Shown: positions 34,658 to 43,903 of the stretch, in pieces
How the letters are laid out: each line of letters begins with the position of its first letter
Numbering within the stretch: position 1 is the stretch's first letter
Source of the DNA: Pedobacter panaciterrae
Lineage (GTDB): Bacteria; Bacteroidota; Bacteroidia; Sphingobacteriales; Sphingobacteriaceae
DNA length: 64,000 nt
Direction: 5' to 3'
Assembly: GCF_001636695.1 (NCBI RefSeq)
Contig: NZ_LGEL01000015.1
Location: forward strand, 1-64,000
Translations under genes and position numbers: made by a program
Notes under the pieces: model-generated
Databases searched by the model: none
What the model was told of the DNA's origin: nothing
Seen by the model: the letters and a program-made list of their open reading frames with translations, nothing else

Positions 34658-35671
34658 ATGATAAACCAAATTAAATCAAGTAGAGCCGTTTCCCTTTTCA
34701 TAATGTTCGTTTTGAACCTCTCAGTTTTAGTAGCCCAACCAAAAAAGGGTGAGCTCAACGGAAAAATTGAAAGATTAAGTAAAGAAATAAATGCCATCAT
34801 ACATCATGATGCTAAAATCGAAGTTATTGCCGACGGATTTGGTTGGGTAGAAGGACCATTATGGATCGAAAATAAGCAGATGTTGCTGGTCTCAGATGTT
34901 CTAAACAATACTGTTTATAAATGGACATCCAACAAGGGGAAAGAGATTTATCTTGAACATTCAGGTTATACAGGGGTACAACCGAGAACGGAAGAACTAG
35001 GCTCGAATGGCTTAGCGCTTAATCATAAAGGACAATTGCTTTTGTGCCAGCATGGCGACAGAAGGATTGCGCTCATGAATGCCTCATTAGATAATCCCAA
35101 GGCAGATTATATTACCCTTGCCGGAGAATATAAGGGTAAAAAATTTGATAGCCCTAATGATCTCGTGATTAAAAGTAATGGTGATATTTATTTTACGGAT
35201 CCCCCATATGGCCTTGAGAAAGGTGTTAATAACCCATCAAAAGCAGCTCCTTACCAGGGTGTTTACAGGATTTCCAAAAACGGCTCAGTAACCTTATTGG
35301 TTGATACGATTTCCAGACCAAATGGCATCGCCTTTTTTCCCGGAGAAAAAAGCTTATTAATAGCAAATTCAGATGGTCAAAAACCCTATCTGTATCTCTA
35401 TGATGTGGATAAAGATGGACTACTTGTAAACGGGAGGATCTTTAATAACGACAGAGGTACTGATGGTATTAAGATCGATAAGCAGGGAAATATTTTTACA
35501 ACAGGGCAGGGGGGAGTTTGGATATACAATAAGAAAGGTATACTGCTTGGAAAAATAAAAATAGATGGCACTACTTCTAATTGTGCTTTTGCAGATAATT
35601 ATAAAACCCTTTTCATTACAGCCGATAACTATTTATTAAAAGTTGACCTGGCAAAAAAAACAGGTCTGTAA
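34658..35671 (+). CDS. SMP-30/gluconolactonase-family sugar lactonase, secreted
   Basis: Predicted periplasmic lactonase of 337 residues with an N-terminal signal peptide (about 1-27, ending LVAQ). The six-bladed propeller shows the family metal-site segments EGPLWIENKQMLLVSD (Glu near 68), SPNDLVIKSNGDIYFTDPPY (Asn near 170) and RPNGIAFFPGEKSLLIANSD. It heads an operon for galactonate breakdown, so galactono-1,4-lactone or a related aldonolactone is the probable substrate. This is inferred from context; the family is broad. Confidence 0.88.
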   Translation: MINQIKSSRAVSLFIMFVLNLSVLVAQPKKGELNGKIERLSKEINAIIHHDAKIEVIADGFGWVEGPLWIENKQMLLVSDVLNNTVYKWTSNKGKEIYLEHSGYTGVQPRTEELGSNGLALNHKGQLLLCQHGDRRIALMNASLDNPKADYITLAGEYKGKKFDSPNDLVIKSNGDIYFTDPPYGLEKGVNNPSKAAPYQGVYRISKNGSVTLLVDTISRPNGIAFFPGEKSLLIANSDGQKPYLYLYDVDKDGLLVNGRIFNNDRGTDGIKIDKQGNIFTTGQGGVWIYNKKGILLGKIKIDGTTSNCAFADNYKTLFITADNYLLKVDLAKKTGL

Positions 35672-35681
35672 GTATATTCCT

Positions 35682-36305
35682 ATGTCTACATTATCTCAAA
35701 TCTTAGAACATAAAATTATTGCCATTATTCGTGGTGCTAATCCTTCCGACGTAATAAAAATAGCCGAAGCATTATATGCCGGAGGGATCCGCATACTCGA
35801 AATTACAATGAATTCGGCAGAACCGCTTAACGTTATAAAAGAGCTTAATGATAAATTTAGCAATAGGATGGTCATAGGAGCAGGTACTGTCCTTGATGTG
35901 GAATCGGTAAAAAAGGCTGTCGAGGCGGGAGCAAACTTTATCCTTTCGCCAATAGTAGACGCAGAAGTGATTAAAACTGCGAAAAATCTTGGTGTGGTTA
36001 ATATTCCTGGCGCCTATACCGCTACTGAAATATATCATGCTTATAAAAATGGGGCTGATATTGTTAAAGTTTTTCCTGCAACTTCTCCATCTTATCTGAA
36101 GGATATTGCAGGGCCATTGCCTCAAATTCCATTATTGCCTACAGGAGGCGTTACGCTGGAAAACATTAAAGATTTTAAAGAGGCAGGCGCTGTTGGATTT
36201 GGAATCGGCAGTGCATTGGTTAATACCAGACAAGAAGTTACAGTAGAATACCTTTCAAAACTTACTGCTAAAGCTCAAGAGTTTGTTCATGCAGTTAACT
36301 CATAA
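35682..36305 (+). CDS. 2-dehydro-3-deoxy-phosphogluconate/galactonate aldolase (KDPG family)
   Basis: Class I aldolase (207 residues) that splits KDPG or KDPGal into pyruvate and glyceraldehyde 3-phosphate. Conserved features are IIAIIRG at the start, the general acid-base glutamate in ILEITMNS, GAGTVLD, the phosphate loop and the Schiff-base lysine in ADIVKVFPA. The ATG at 35682 gives the normal family start; the longer reading from TTG at 35643 overlaps the lactonase and is not preferred. With the neighbouring dehydratase and kinase it would act as the DgoA aldolase of the galactonate route. Confidence 0.92.
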   Translation: MSTLSQILEHKIIAIIRGANPSDVIKIAEALYAGGIRILEITMNSAEPLNVIKELNDKFSNRMVIGAGTVLDVESVKKAVEAGANFILSPIVDAEVIKTAKNLGVVNIPGAYTATEIYHAYKNGADIVKVFPATSPSYLKDIAGPLPQIPLLPTGGVTLENIKDFKEAGAVGFGIGSALVNTRQEVTVEYLSKLTAKAQEFVHAVNS

Positions 36306-36314
36306 AATATACCG

Positions 36315-37463
36315 ATGAAAATTAGAAGCTACGAATTATTCCAGGTGCCACCAAGATGGCTGTTTTTAAAAATTGAAACTGATGAAGGTATTGTTGGATG
36401 GGGTGAACCTGTTATTGAAGGAAAAGCTGCAACTGTAAAGGCTGCGGTTGAAGAGTTAATGGAATATCTTATAGGTAAGGATCCTATGAATATTGAAGAT
36501 CATTGGAATGTGATGTACAGGGCCGGTTTTTACCGTGGTGGCCCCATTCTGATGAGTGCCATTGCAGGTATAGATCAGGCATTATGGGATATTAAAGGCA
36601 AATTTTACAATGCCCCGGTTCATCAGTTATTGGGCGGAAAGGCGAGAGATAAGATGAAAGTATATTCTTGGATTGGTGGAGATCGTCCGGCTGATGTAGG
36701 CCTTGCTGCAAAGAAAATGGCTGAACAAGGTTTTTTGGCAGTAAAAATGAATGCTACTGAAGAACTTCAGTATGTAGATAGTTATGATAAAATAGATGAG
36801 GCCATAAAACGTATAGCTGCGGTAAGAGAGGCAGTTGGGCCTGCATTTGGAATTGGAATAGATTTTCATGGTCGCGTACATAAACCTATGGCTAAAATTC
36901 TGGCTAAAGAGTTAGAACAGTATCGCCCAATGTTCATCGAAGAACCTGTATTGCCAGAAAATAATGAAGATCTCAGAGAGATAGCCAATCATGTTTCTAT
37001 TCCTATTGCCACAGGCGAAAGGATGTTTTCGAAATGGCAGTTTAAAACACTATTGAAAGAAGGGTACGTTGATATTATTCAACCAGATGTTTCTCATGCG
37101 GGTGGAATTACAGAATGTAAAAAGATAATTTCTATGGCAGAGGCTTTTGATGTTGCAGCGGCTCCACACTGTCCATTAGGGCCAATTGCCCTGGCAGCAT
37201 GCCTGCAGGTTGATGCAACTTGTCACAATGCCTTTATTCAGGAGCAAAGTCTGGGGATACATTATAATCAGGGAAGCGATCTTCTGGATTATTTAACTGA
37301 TAAAACTGTTTTTGAGTACGAAAATGGATATGTGAAAATTCCGGATAAGCCCGGATTGGGAATTGAAATTAATGAAGAACATGTAAGAAAAATGGCTGCA
37401 ATTGGACATAACTGGAGAAATCCTGTTTGGAGACACGAAGATGGAAGTGTTGCTGAATGGTAA
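36315..37463 (+). CDS. dgoD: D-galactonate dehydratase (enolase superfamily)
   Basis: Mandelate-racemase-type dehydratase of 382 residues converting D-galactonate to 2-keto-3-deoxygalactonate. It opens [20 protein letters not shown] as DgoD does. The barrel carries the metal ligands GIDFHGR, FIEEPV and TGERMF, and the catalytic His in APHCPLGP near residue 285. The C-terminal segment [19 protein letters not shown] is characteristic of DgoD. It lies between the aldolase and a galactonate-type MFS transporter, which supports the assignment. Confidence 0.93.
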   Translation: MKIRSYELFQVPPRWLFLKIETDEGIVGWGEPVIEGKAATVKAAVEELMEYLIGKDPMNIEDHWNVMYRAGFYRGGPILMSAIAGIDQALWDIKGKFYNAPVHQLLGGKARDKMKVYSWIGGDRPADVGLAAKKMAEQGFLAVKMNATEELQYVDSYDKIDEAIKRIAAVREAVGPAFGIGIDFHGRVHKPMAKILAKELEQYRPMFIEEPVLPENNEDLREIANHVSIPIATGERMFSKWQFKTLLKEGYVDIIQPDVSHAGGITECKKIISMAEAFDVAAAPHCPLGPIALAACLQVDATCHNAFIQEQSLGIHYNQGSDLLDYLTDKTVFEYENGYVKIPDKPGLGIEINEEHVRKMAAIGHNWRNPVWRHEDGSVAEW

Positions 37464-37473
37464 ATCGTAGACT

Positions 37474-38778
37474 ATGAGTGCAGCAACATCATCCGTTAAG
37501 CCAACAAAAATTCGTTATCAGATTCTTTTTTTGATTTTTGTTAATGTAGTTATCAATTACATGGACAGAAGCAATCTGGCGGTTGCAGCCTCTGATATCG
37601 GCAAAGAATTTAAGTTTTCATCTGTGCAAATGGGACTGATCTTTTCTGCCTTTAGCTGGACATATCTGCTGTTTCAAATTCCAGGTGGAATATTGGTGAA
37701 CCGCTTTAGTCCGCGTATTTTATATGCGGTTAGTCTCATTACCTGGTCGTTTGCAACCATTGTGCAGGGCTTTGCTAAAGGGTTTGTTACGCTATTCGGA
37801 CTTAGAATGGCAACGGGAGCATTTGAGGCTCCTGCATTTCCAATCAATAACAGGGTGGTGAGTAACTGGTTCCCTGATAATGAAAGGGCATCCGCAATTG
37901 CAGTTTATACTTCGGGGCAATTCCTGGGACTAGCTTTTTTAATGCCAGTACTTTCAAAGATTCAATTTTATGTAGGTTGGAAGGGGTTGTTTGTTGTAAC
38001 CGGTTTAATAGGTGTGTTCTGGGGAATTGTATGGTATGTTTTTTACCGGGATCCATTAAAACATTCAAAGGTAAATGAGGCCGAGCTTAAACTCATAGAG
38101 AGCGGTGGAGGCTTAATGGATGGGAAATCTATTGCTGATGCCGATTCAAAAAAGAAGTTTAAGTGGGCTGATCTGAAAGAGGTATTGTCACACCGAAAAT
38201 TATGGGGCATATATATAGGTCAGTTTGCAGTTAATTCCACTTTATGGTTTTTCCTTACCTGGTTTCCTAAGTATCTGGTAGATTACAGGGGACTGGATTT
38301 TATCAAATCGGGATATTGGGCATCAATACCTTACCTTGCAGCATTTGCAGGCGTTCTTTGTTCTGGTTTTTTATCTGATTACTTAATAAAAAAAGGAGTA
38401 TCTGTTGCAAAAGCCCGTAAAAGACCAATCATTATCGGACTTTTGATTTCCGTGTTTATTCTGGGAGCCAATTTTGTTGATACGCCCGGATTAATCATTT
38501 TCTTTATGGCATTATCCTTTTTTGGGGTAGGCTTTGCATCCATTACCTGGATTTTTGTTTCCAGTCTTGCGCCAAAGCACCTCATTAATATAACGGGTGG
38601 GGTATTCAATTTTATCGGACAGCTTTCAGGGATAGTTGTGCCGATTGTTATCGGTTTTCTGGCGAGTGGTGGTAATTTTGCCCCGGCACTGATCTTTATC
38701 GCAATTTTAGGATTTATGGGGGCATGCTCATACATCTTTCTGGTTGGTAATGTAGAACGTATTAAATCAAAAAGTTGA
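37474..38778 (+). CDS. MFS transporter, hexuronate/galactonate (ACS) type
   Basis: Major-facilitator transporter with 12 predicted helices (434 residues) of the anion:cation symporter subfamily that includes ExuT and DgoT. NYMDRSNLAVAASDIGKEF after helix 1, GLIFSAFSWTYLLFQIPGG, and RMATGAFEAPAFPINNRVV match that subfamily closely. Its place among galactonate genes points to import of galactonate or a similar acid sugar. The stop overlaps the kinase ATG by one base (TGATG). Confidence 0.92.
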   Translation: MSAATSSVKPTKIRYQILFLIFVNVVINYMDRSNLAVAASDIGKEFKFSSVQMGLIFSAFSWTYLLFQIPGGILVNRFSPRILYAVSLITWSFATIVQGFAKGFVTLFGLRMATGAFEAPAFPINNRVVSNWFPDNERASAIAVYTSGQFLGLAFLMPVLSKIQFYVGWKGLFVVTGLIGVFWGIVWYVFYRDPLKHSKVNEAELKLIESGGGLMDGKSIADADSKKKFKWADLKEVLSHRKLWGIYIGQFAVNSTLWFFLTWFPKYLVDYRGLDFIKSGYWASIPYLAAFAGVLCSGFLSDYLIKKGVSVAKARKRPIIIGLLISVFILGANFVDTPGLIIFFMALSFFGVGFASITWIFVSSLAPKHLINITGGVFNFIGQLSGIVVPIVIGFLASGGNFAPALIFIAILGFMGACSYIFLVGNVERIKSKS

Positions 38779-39740
38779 TGGATTATTTTTTTAGCTGTGA
38801 TTGGGGAACCAGTTCCTTCAGACTTCGTCTGATTCAGGCGAAAGATCTTTTAGTTCTTGGTGAAATAAAGCATAACCGTGGAATTTCGCATACCTATAAA
38901 CTTTGGCAGCAAAAAGTAGATTCAGGATTATCACGGGTTGATTTTTATGCGGATATCATAAAAGACGAAATAAGATCATTGCAACAAAACTTAAATATAG
39001 TTACAGACGGTATTCCAGTTCTGTTTTCGGGCATGGCGTCATCTACAATTGGGATGGTAGATATGCCTTATAAGAGATTGCCATTTAATCCTGATGGTTC
39101 TGATCTGAAAATAGAATTGATAACAGGAAGTACAAAAGTTAATCCTTTTGTAGTTATTTCGGGGGCGAAGACAGATTGCGATGTGATGCGCGGTGAGGAG
39201 ACTAAAGTTGTAGGCTGTGAAATGCTTTTGAATAATGGAGCTCAGGAGCAGATGCTAGTTCTTCCCGGAACACATCCTAAGCACATTGTTGTGAAAAACA
39301 ACCAGGTAATTAATTTTAAGACCTATATGACAGGTGAACTTTTTAATTTGCTTTCTGTGAATAGTATACTTTCTGCTTCTGTAGAAGAAGGAGGTGACTT
39401 AGATAACATTGAAAACCAGCATTGCTTTATGGAAGGGGTTGCGGCGGGTAGAAACTCAAATCTTTTACATGCTACTTTTATGGTAAGAACGAATCAGGTG
39501 CTTAAAAACATTCCTCCTAAGCAAAATTCACATTATTTAAGTGGTTTACTGATAGGTGCTGAATTAGGTGAATTAAAAGAGGACGTGCCGATATTACTGG
39601 TTAGCGGAGCATTACATGCACCTTTATATAGGCTGGCGTGTGAGCAGCTTCATTTAAATGTTTATAACGAAATTGATGCTGATCTTGCACTTATTAAGGG
39701 GCAGCAAATCATTTTTTCAGGATTCACTGGTTTATATTAA
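38778..39740 (+). CDS. dgoK: 2-dehydro-3-deoxygalactonokinase (DgoK)
   Basis: Kinase that phosphorylates 2-keto-3-deoxygalactonate to KDPGal. The 320-residue product starts at the ATG at 38778 (a TTG directly before it, at 38775, is not needed). Motifs: DWGTSSFRLRLI at the N-terminal phosphate loop, DVMRGEETKVVG near 145-156, and LLVSGALHAPLYRLA near the end. Length and motifs match the DgoK family. It completes the set dehydratase-kinase-aldolase, leaving only a galactose dehydrogenase outside this operon. Confidence 0.93.
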   Translation: MDYFFSCDWGTSSFRLRLIQAKDLLVLGEIKHNRGISHTYKLWQQKVDSGLSRVDFYADIIKDEIRSLQQNLNIVTDGIPVLFSGMASSTIGMVDMPYKRLPFNPDGSDLKIELITGSTKVNPFVVISGAKTDCDVMRGEETKVVGCEMLLNNGAQEQMLVLPGTHPKHIVVKNNQVINFKTYMTGELFNLLSVNSILSASVEEGGDLDNIENQHCFMEGVAAGRNSNLLHATFMVRTNQVLKNIPPKQNSHYLSGLLIGAELGELKEDVPILLVSGALHAPLYRLACEQLHLNVYNEIDADLALIKGQQIIFSGFTGLY

Positions 39741-39777
39741 AAAATACCCAATGAAAATTCTTCATCGGGCATTTTTT
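39739..39777 (+). terminator. Terminator of the galactonate operon
   Basis: An A-rich left arm (AAAAAATACCCAATGAA) and the right arm TTCATCGGGCATTTTTT pair with two mismatches over 17 bp, with a short loop, and the T-run ends the structure. Its left end overlaps the dgoK stop. Confidence 0.75.
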
Positions 39778-39800
39778 CTAACTACCGCATTGGGATTTTC

Positions 39801-39917
39801 TTATTTTTGGTTTTGTTTAAAATTAATCATCCATTGGATACCAAATTTGTCTTTGTAAAAGTTAAAAGCTTCTTCGGATTTGCCGTTGAAGTTTAAAGAA
39901 GGGTTCATTTTAGCCAT
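39801..39917 (-). pseudogene. Internally deleted VOC/PhnB-like gene remnant
   Basis: A 38-codon frame encodes MAKMNPSLNFNGKSEEAFNF-YK joined in frame to DKFGIQWMINFKQNQK and a stop. The first part is the normal N-terminus of PhnB-like VOC proteins; the second is their normal C-terminus (pattern TDKFGIQWMI). About 100 central residues of a family that is usually near 140 are missing. The junction contains the short repeat ACAAA (TACAAAGACAAATTT), as expected for a deletion between short direct repeats. Not a functional VOC enzyme. Confidence 0.7.
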
Positions 39918-40156
39918 GTTTTCTAAGTTTGATGTAAGTTCAAAATTGTTGTTAATTAACCATTAAACCGAGGTGAAAGTTTAACACTGTTCCCTGATCT
40001 GGTCAAACAAAATTATCGATTAGACATGGGAGCCGGGAGGTGTGAAAAGGTCAATTTTGGGGGCTGTTTGCGACAAGTTCCTATCTGTAATTTTGGTTAA
40101 CGTTAAAATAACATTTTAGAACTACCTTTGGTTCTTAATTTCGTATTGTTTGTGCC
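39918..40156. other. Gap upstream of the small hypothetical gene
   Basis: No gene or repeat is seen. A TATTGTTTG element (40144-40152) close to the -7 consensus ends 4 bases before the ATG at 40157. Confidence 0.4.
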
Positions 40157-40339
40157 ATGATTAGATTAAATAGCGAAACACCATCAAGTGTATTACAAGA
40201 TGTAAAAATTGGTAACCTGGTTACAGATACATTTAGTAAAACCGGCCTGGTTGAGGAAATTGAAATTACTGATGATGGTCTATACCGGATTTACAAATTT
40301 ATGCTCGTAACAGGGAGAAGCATAACCATTAAAAAGTAA
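40157..40339 (+). CDS. Small hypothetical protein (60 residues)
   Basis: I do not recognise this family. The product is soluble, slightly acidic to neutral, without signal peptide or helix hydrophobicity, and reads as a small beta-rich domain (IGNLVTDTFSKTGLVEEIEI followed by GLYRIYKFMLVTGRSITIKK). The hydrophobic/polar alternation and the promoter-like element just before the ATG suggest a real gene. It ends 3 bases before the converging HAD gene. Confidence 0.6.
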   Translation: MIRLNSETPSSVLQDVKIGNLVTDTFSKTGLVEEIEITDDGLYRIYKFMLVTGRSITIKK

Positions 40340-40342
40340 ATT

Positions 40343-41005
40343 CTATGAGTTAATTAGCTGACTTATGCTGTCGTAAGACAGATCTTTATAATCATCTATA
40401 TATAGATTGCAAGGAGGCAGTTCTTCTTTAGTATGTGAGGTTAGAACACCAACTACTTTCATCCCTGCATTTAATGCGGCCGAAACTCCTGAAAAAGAAT
40501 CCTCAAAAACGATACATTGATCAGGTGTTATGCCAAGATTTTTGGCAGAAGTAAGGTATACTTCAGGATCGGGCTTATGTTTCTTCACATTTTCACTCGC
40601 CATTATGGAACCTAACATTTCTCTGATAGGTACTTTGCTAAGTATCAACTCCAGGTTGGCGTAGGGAGCGGAAGTGGCTACTCCTATTTTTGTACCATTA
40701 TTTTTAAGGTCATTTATAAACTCAACTAAACCTGCAATGGGTTCAACATTAGGTTCATATATTTTTCTGAAAAGACCTTCTTTTTCCTGTTCCAATTGTA
40801 GTAATTCTTCGCCTTCAATTTTTCTTTTTAAAAAATGGCTGAGGATATAACTATTCGATTTACCAAACATATGCTGGGCAAACTCTTCATCGGTAGGAGC
40901 CAGGTTTCTTGTCGAAAAAAACTCTCTGAAGGCAAGGGAATGATAAGGATTGGTATGGCAGATCACACCATCCATGTCAAAAATGACTGCGATTTCTTTA
41001 TTCAT
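40343..41005 (-). CDS. HAD-superfamily phosphatase/phosphomutase (beta-PGM-like)
   Basis: Cytoplasmic HAD hydrolase of 220 residues, subclass I with helical cap. Motif 1 FDMDGVICHT (nucleophile Asp10), motif 2 VATSAPYAN (about 113), motif 3 lysine in KHKPDPEVY (about 143-150), and motif 4 VFEDSFSGVSAA (about 165-176) are intact. The group includes beta-phosphoglucomutases and sugar phosphatases; KxKPxPE and EDSxxG fit either. The gene is read away from a REP copy that lies in its promoter region, shared with the divergent AsmA-like gene. Confidence 0.88.
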   Translation of the reverse strand: MNKEIAVIFDMDGVICHTNPYHSLAFREFFSTRNLAPTDEEFAQHMFGKSNSYILSHFLKRKIEGEELLQLEQEKEGLFRKIYEPNVEPIAGLVEFINDLKNNGTKIGVATSAPYANLELILSKVPIREMLGSIMASENVKKHKPDPEVYLTSAKNLGITPDQCIVFEDSFSGVSAALNAGMKVVGVLTSHTKEELPPCNLYIDDYKDLSYDSISQLINS

Positions 41006-41046
41006 GAAGCAAAGTTAATGATTTTAAAAGAGCCAGTAAATTTTAT

Positions 41047-41220
41047 CCCCCCCGTCATCTTGCAACATAACGCCCGTCATCTCGACGATAGGAGAGATCT
41101 CTTGGTTATACCTATTCAAGAGATCTCTCCTATCGTCGAGATGACGGGCGCGTTATGTTGAGAGATGACGGGCGCGTTATGTTGCAAGATGACGGGGGGA
41201 TATCTAGAGATGACGGGATG
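41047..41220. repeat. Mirrored 22-24 bp satellites around REP copy 6
   Basis: To the right, two 24-bp units (GACGGGCGCGTTATGTTG plus AGAGAT or CAAGAT) are followed by a 21-bp and a partial unit, each beginning with GACGGG. To the left, one inverse unit of 22 bp with the same GTTATG core and a partial GACGGGGGGAT are present. The pattern repeats the GATGACG foot. Confidence 0.85.
41075..41146. repeat. Palindromic REP/BIME-like element, copy 6 (A/A arms)
   Basis: Perfect inverted 30-bp type A arms (41075-41104, 41117-41146) surround a 12-base loop. The element lies between divergent genes, so it sits in or near both promoters. Confidence 0.92.
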
Positions 41221-41297
41221 TGTTAATATTAGGAATAAAAGTAATTTGGTGTGTTTATTGCTATGCAGATGCTTTAAAAGATTTTATATATAAATAC

Positions 41298-43883
41298 ATG
41301 CTTAAAAAGATATCAATTGTTGTTATAGGTTTATTTGTTGTTTTATTCGCCGCTGCGGCTGCAATTCCTTTGTTCTTTAAAAAGGAGATTGATGCAAAGA
41401 TTAAATCGTCGATTAATGAAAGTGTAAATGCCAGAGTAGATTTTGAGGATCTGGATTTGACTCTAATCAGCTCATTTCCTAATATGGGGATAAAGATCAA
41501 CAAGCTTACGATTTTGGGTATTGATAGCTTTGCTAAAGACACACTGGCCAACATTAAACTGCTTCAATTGAATGTGAATTTAATGAGTGTGATTAAAGGT
41601 GAAAAGTATGAGATAAAATCAATTAATCTGAAAGAACCAAGGATTCTGGCCAAGGTATTGAAAAGTGGTCTTGCTAACTGGGATATTGCGAAGAAAGATA
41701 GCTCTGCTGCTGAAGGAGCAGATACTGCCAAAACTGCTTTCAAAGTGGCCTTACAAAAGTATGCAGTTGAAAAAGGTAAGATTGTTTATGATGATGCCTC
41801 TTTAGGTTTTTTTATGGAGATGGATAATTTAAACCATACAGGTACAGGGGATTTTACACAAGATTTGTTTACCCTTAAAACCCAATCTGACATAGAAAAA
41901 CTGACGGTCAAATATGGTGGTATTCCTTATCTGAATAAGGTAGAGCTCAACGCTGATCTTCCTCTTGATATCGATTTGAAGAATATGAAGTTCACTTTTG
42001 CAGAGAATAAGATTAAACTTAATGAACTATTATTATCAGCTGTAGGTTATCTTGCTATGCCAAATGACAAGGACATCGTTATGGATTTTAAGTTTGATGC
42101 AAAGCAATCTGAACTGAAAAATTTCCTTTCGCTAATACCTGCAATCTATGCCAGTAATTTTAAAGATATGGACGCTACAGGTAAATTCGCAATGGACGGA
42201 AGTGCAAAAGGAACTTATAATGAGAAATCATTACCAGCATTTAATGTTAACCTTTCTATAGAAAATGGTAAGATAAAATATCCTTCATTACCTTCTGCAA
42301 TCAACAACATACAGGTTAAATCACAAATTATCAATCCAGATGGTGTAATGGATCACACTGTTGTAAATGTTCCTGCATTTCATATGGAGTTTGGCAATAC
42401 ACCAATCGATGGAAGGTTATTGTTGAAAAATCCGACAACCGACCCATTTGTAGATATGGCGCTTAAAGGGAAACTGGATTTAAAACAGCTGACCACAATT
42501 TTCCCGATGAAAGATATGACCTTAAGCGGTATATTGGATGCAGATATACAGGCCGCAGGTCGTAAATCATCTATTGACAAGGGACAATATGAAGCTTTCA
42601 AAGCATCAGGACAAATGCTGGCTAGTAATTTCAATTATTCAGGTAAAAATGTACCAATGCCTGTTAGTGTCCCTTCGGCAAAAATGACTTTTAGTCCTAA
42701 GAATATTAATTTAAGTAATCTGACCGCTAAAGTTGGAAAGAGTGATTTTACAGCAAATGGTACAGTAAATAACTACTTAAGCTACTTTTTTAAAAAGAAC
42801 CAGGCTTTACAGGGAACATTTAATATAGCATCGAACTTAATTGATGTTAATGAATTGATGGGGCCAAAAAGTACGGAGGAAACAGATAAAAAGACGGATT
42901 CAAAATTGTCTGTATTTGACGTGCCTGGAAACATTGATTTTGATATGACCGCAAAAGCAGGACGCGTTTTATATGATAATTACGACATCACTAATGCAAA
43001 AGGGGCTTTGGAAGTTAAAAACAAGACCATATACTTTAAGGACATGGGGATGAATATGCTTGATGGTACTGTAAAGATGAACGGATCATATGCAACTGTC
43101 GATCCTAAAAAGCCAAAGGTTGATGTTGATTTCGGAATAGAAAGAATGGATATCCAAAAAGCATTTACGGCGTTTAATACCGTAAAATTGCTAGCCCCGG
43201 TTGCTAAATTTGCTAAGGGAGTGTTCTCTACCAACTTGAAGTTCAATTCTGATTTGGATCAAAATATGATGCCTGTTTATTCTTCTATAAATGCGGAGGG
43301 CCTGACAAACATTATTCAGGCGGTGCTTGATGGGTTTGAGCCTTTAAATAAACTGGCTTCTGCTTTAAGTTCCGATAAATTTAAAAAACTTGAGCTAAAT
43401 AATGTACTAACCAGGTTTAAGATTAAAGATGGCCGTTTAAATGTTGCTCCTTTTAATATTAAAAAAGAAGGTATTTTAATGAATGTTCAGGGTTCAAATG
43501 GTTTGGATCAGAGTATGGATTATCAACTGGGATTAAATGTTCCGAGAGCCATGTTGGGAGCAAAGGCAAATGAAACTGCAAATGCGTTTATTGCAAAGCT
43601 GAACAACAAGGTTGGGACAAATGTTGCCATGAGTGAAACTATAAAAGTAAATGCAGTTTTAGGAGGTACAATTCTAAAACCCACTATTGCCCTAAAATAC
43701 GGAGCGGGAGATGCAAAAGAAGGAACAAAGGAAGTAGTTAACCAGGTGGTTGCAGAGAAGAAAGAGGAGATAAAGGCTGTTGCTCAGGCTAAGATTGATA
43801 CGATAAAAGCACAAGCAACAGAAAAAGCTAAAAATGCAATTGCTGATAAGCTAAATGGGCTGTTTAAGAAGAAGAGCCAGTAA
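41298..43883 (+). CDS. AsmA-family envelope protein
   Basis: Predicted inner-membrane-anchored periplasmic protein of the AsmA/TamB-like group, thought to help move phospholipids or assemble the outer membrane. From the ATG at 41298 it has 861 residues: one N-terminal helix (about 5-26), an AsmA-type start (KSSINESVNARVDFEDLDLT) and a long repetitive beta-rich body, with the AsmA-like C-terminal region at about 560-790 (typical YDITNAKGALEVKNKTIYFK). The last 60 residues are a charged A/K/E-rich helix. The longer reading from GTG at 41220 begins inside the satellite repeat and is not preferred. Confidence 0.87.
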   Translation: MLKKISIVVIGLFVVLFAAAAAIPLFFKKEIDAKIKSSINESVNARVDFEDLDLTLISSFPNMGIKINKLTILGIDSFAKDTLANIKLLQLNVNLMSVIKGEKYEIKSINLKEPRILAKVLKSGLANWDIAKKDSSAAEGADTAKTAFKVALQKYAVEKGKIVYDDASLGFFMEMDNLNHTGTGDFTQDLFTLKTQSDIEKLTVKYGGIPYLNKVELNADLPLDIDLKNMKFTFAENKIKLNELLLSAVGYLAMPNDKDIVMDFKFDAKQSELKNFLSLIPAIYASNFKDMDATGKFAMDGSAKGTYNEKSLPAFNVNLSIENGKIKYPSLPSAINNIQVKSQIINPDGVMDHTVVNVPAFHMEFGNTPIDGRLLLKNPTTDPFVDMALKGKLDLKQLTTIFPMKDMTLSGILDADIQAAGRKSSIDKGQYEAFKASGQMLASNFNYSGKNVPMPVSVPSAKMTFSPKNINLSNLTAKVGKSDFTANGTVNNYLSYFFKKNQALQGTFNIASNLIDVNELMGPKSTEETDKKTDSKLSVFDVPGNIDFDMTAKAGRVLYDNYDITNAKGALEVKNKTIYFKDMGMNMLDGTVKMNGSYATVDPKKPKVDVDFGIERMDIQKAFTAFNTVKLLAPVAKFAKGVFSTNLKFNSDLDQNMMPVYSSINAEGLTNIIQAVLDGFEPLNKLASALSSDKFKKLELNNVLTRFKIKDGRLNVAPFNIKKEGILMNVQGSNGLDQSMDYQLGLNVPRAMLGAKANETANAFIAKLNNKVGTNVAMSETIKVNAVLGGTILKPTIALKYGAGDAKEGTKEVVNQVVAEKKEEIKAVAQAKIDTIKAQATEKAKNAIADKLNGLFKKKSQ

Positions 43884-43903
43884 ATATTATAGGATAATTT
43901 CTT

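Noticed and set aside
40835-41161. 108-residue open frame spanning the HAD gene start and REP copy 6
   Set aside because: Antisense to the HAD gene and runs through the palindrome; no own promoter or family pattern.
41220-41297. Upstream GTG start for the AsmA-like protein
   Set aside because: It begins in the satellite repeat of REP copy 6 and adds 26 residues before a normal AsmA N-terminus that starts at the ATG at 41298.
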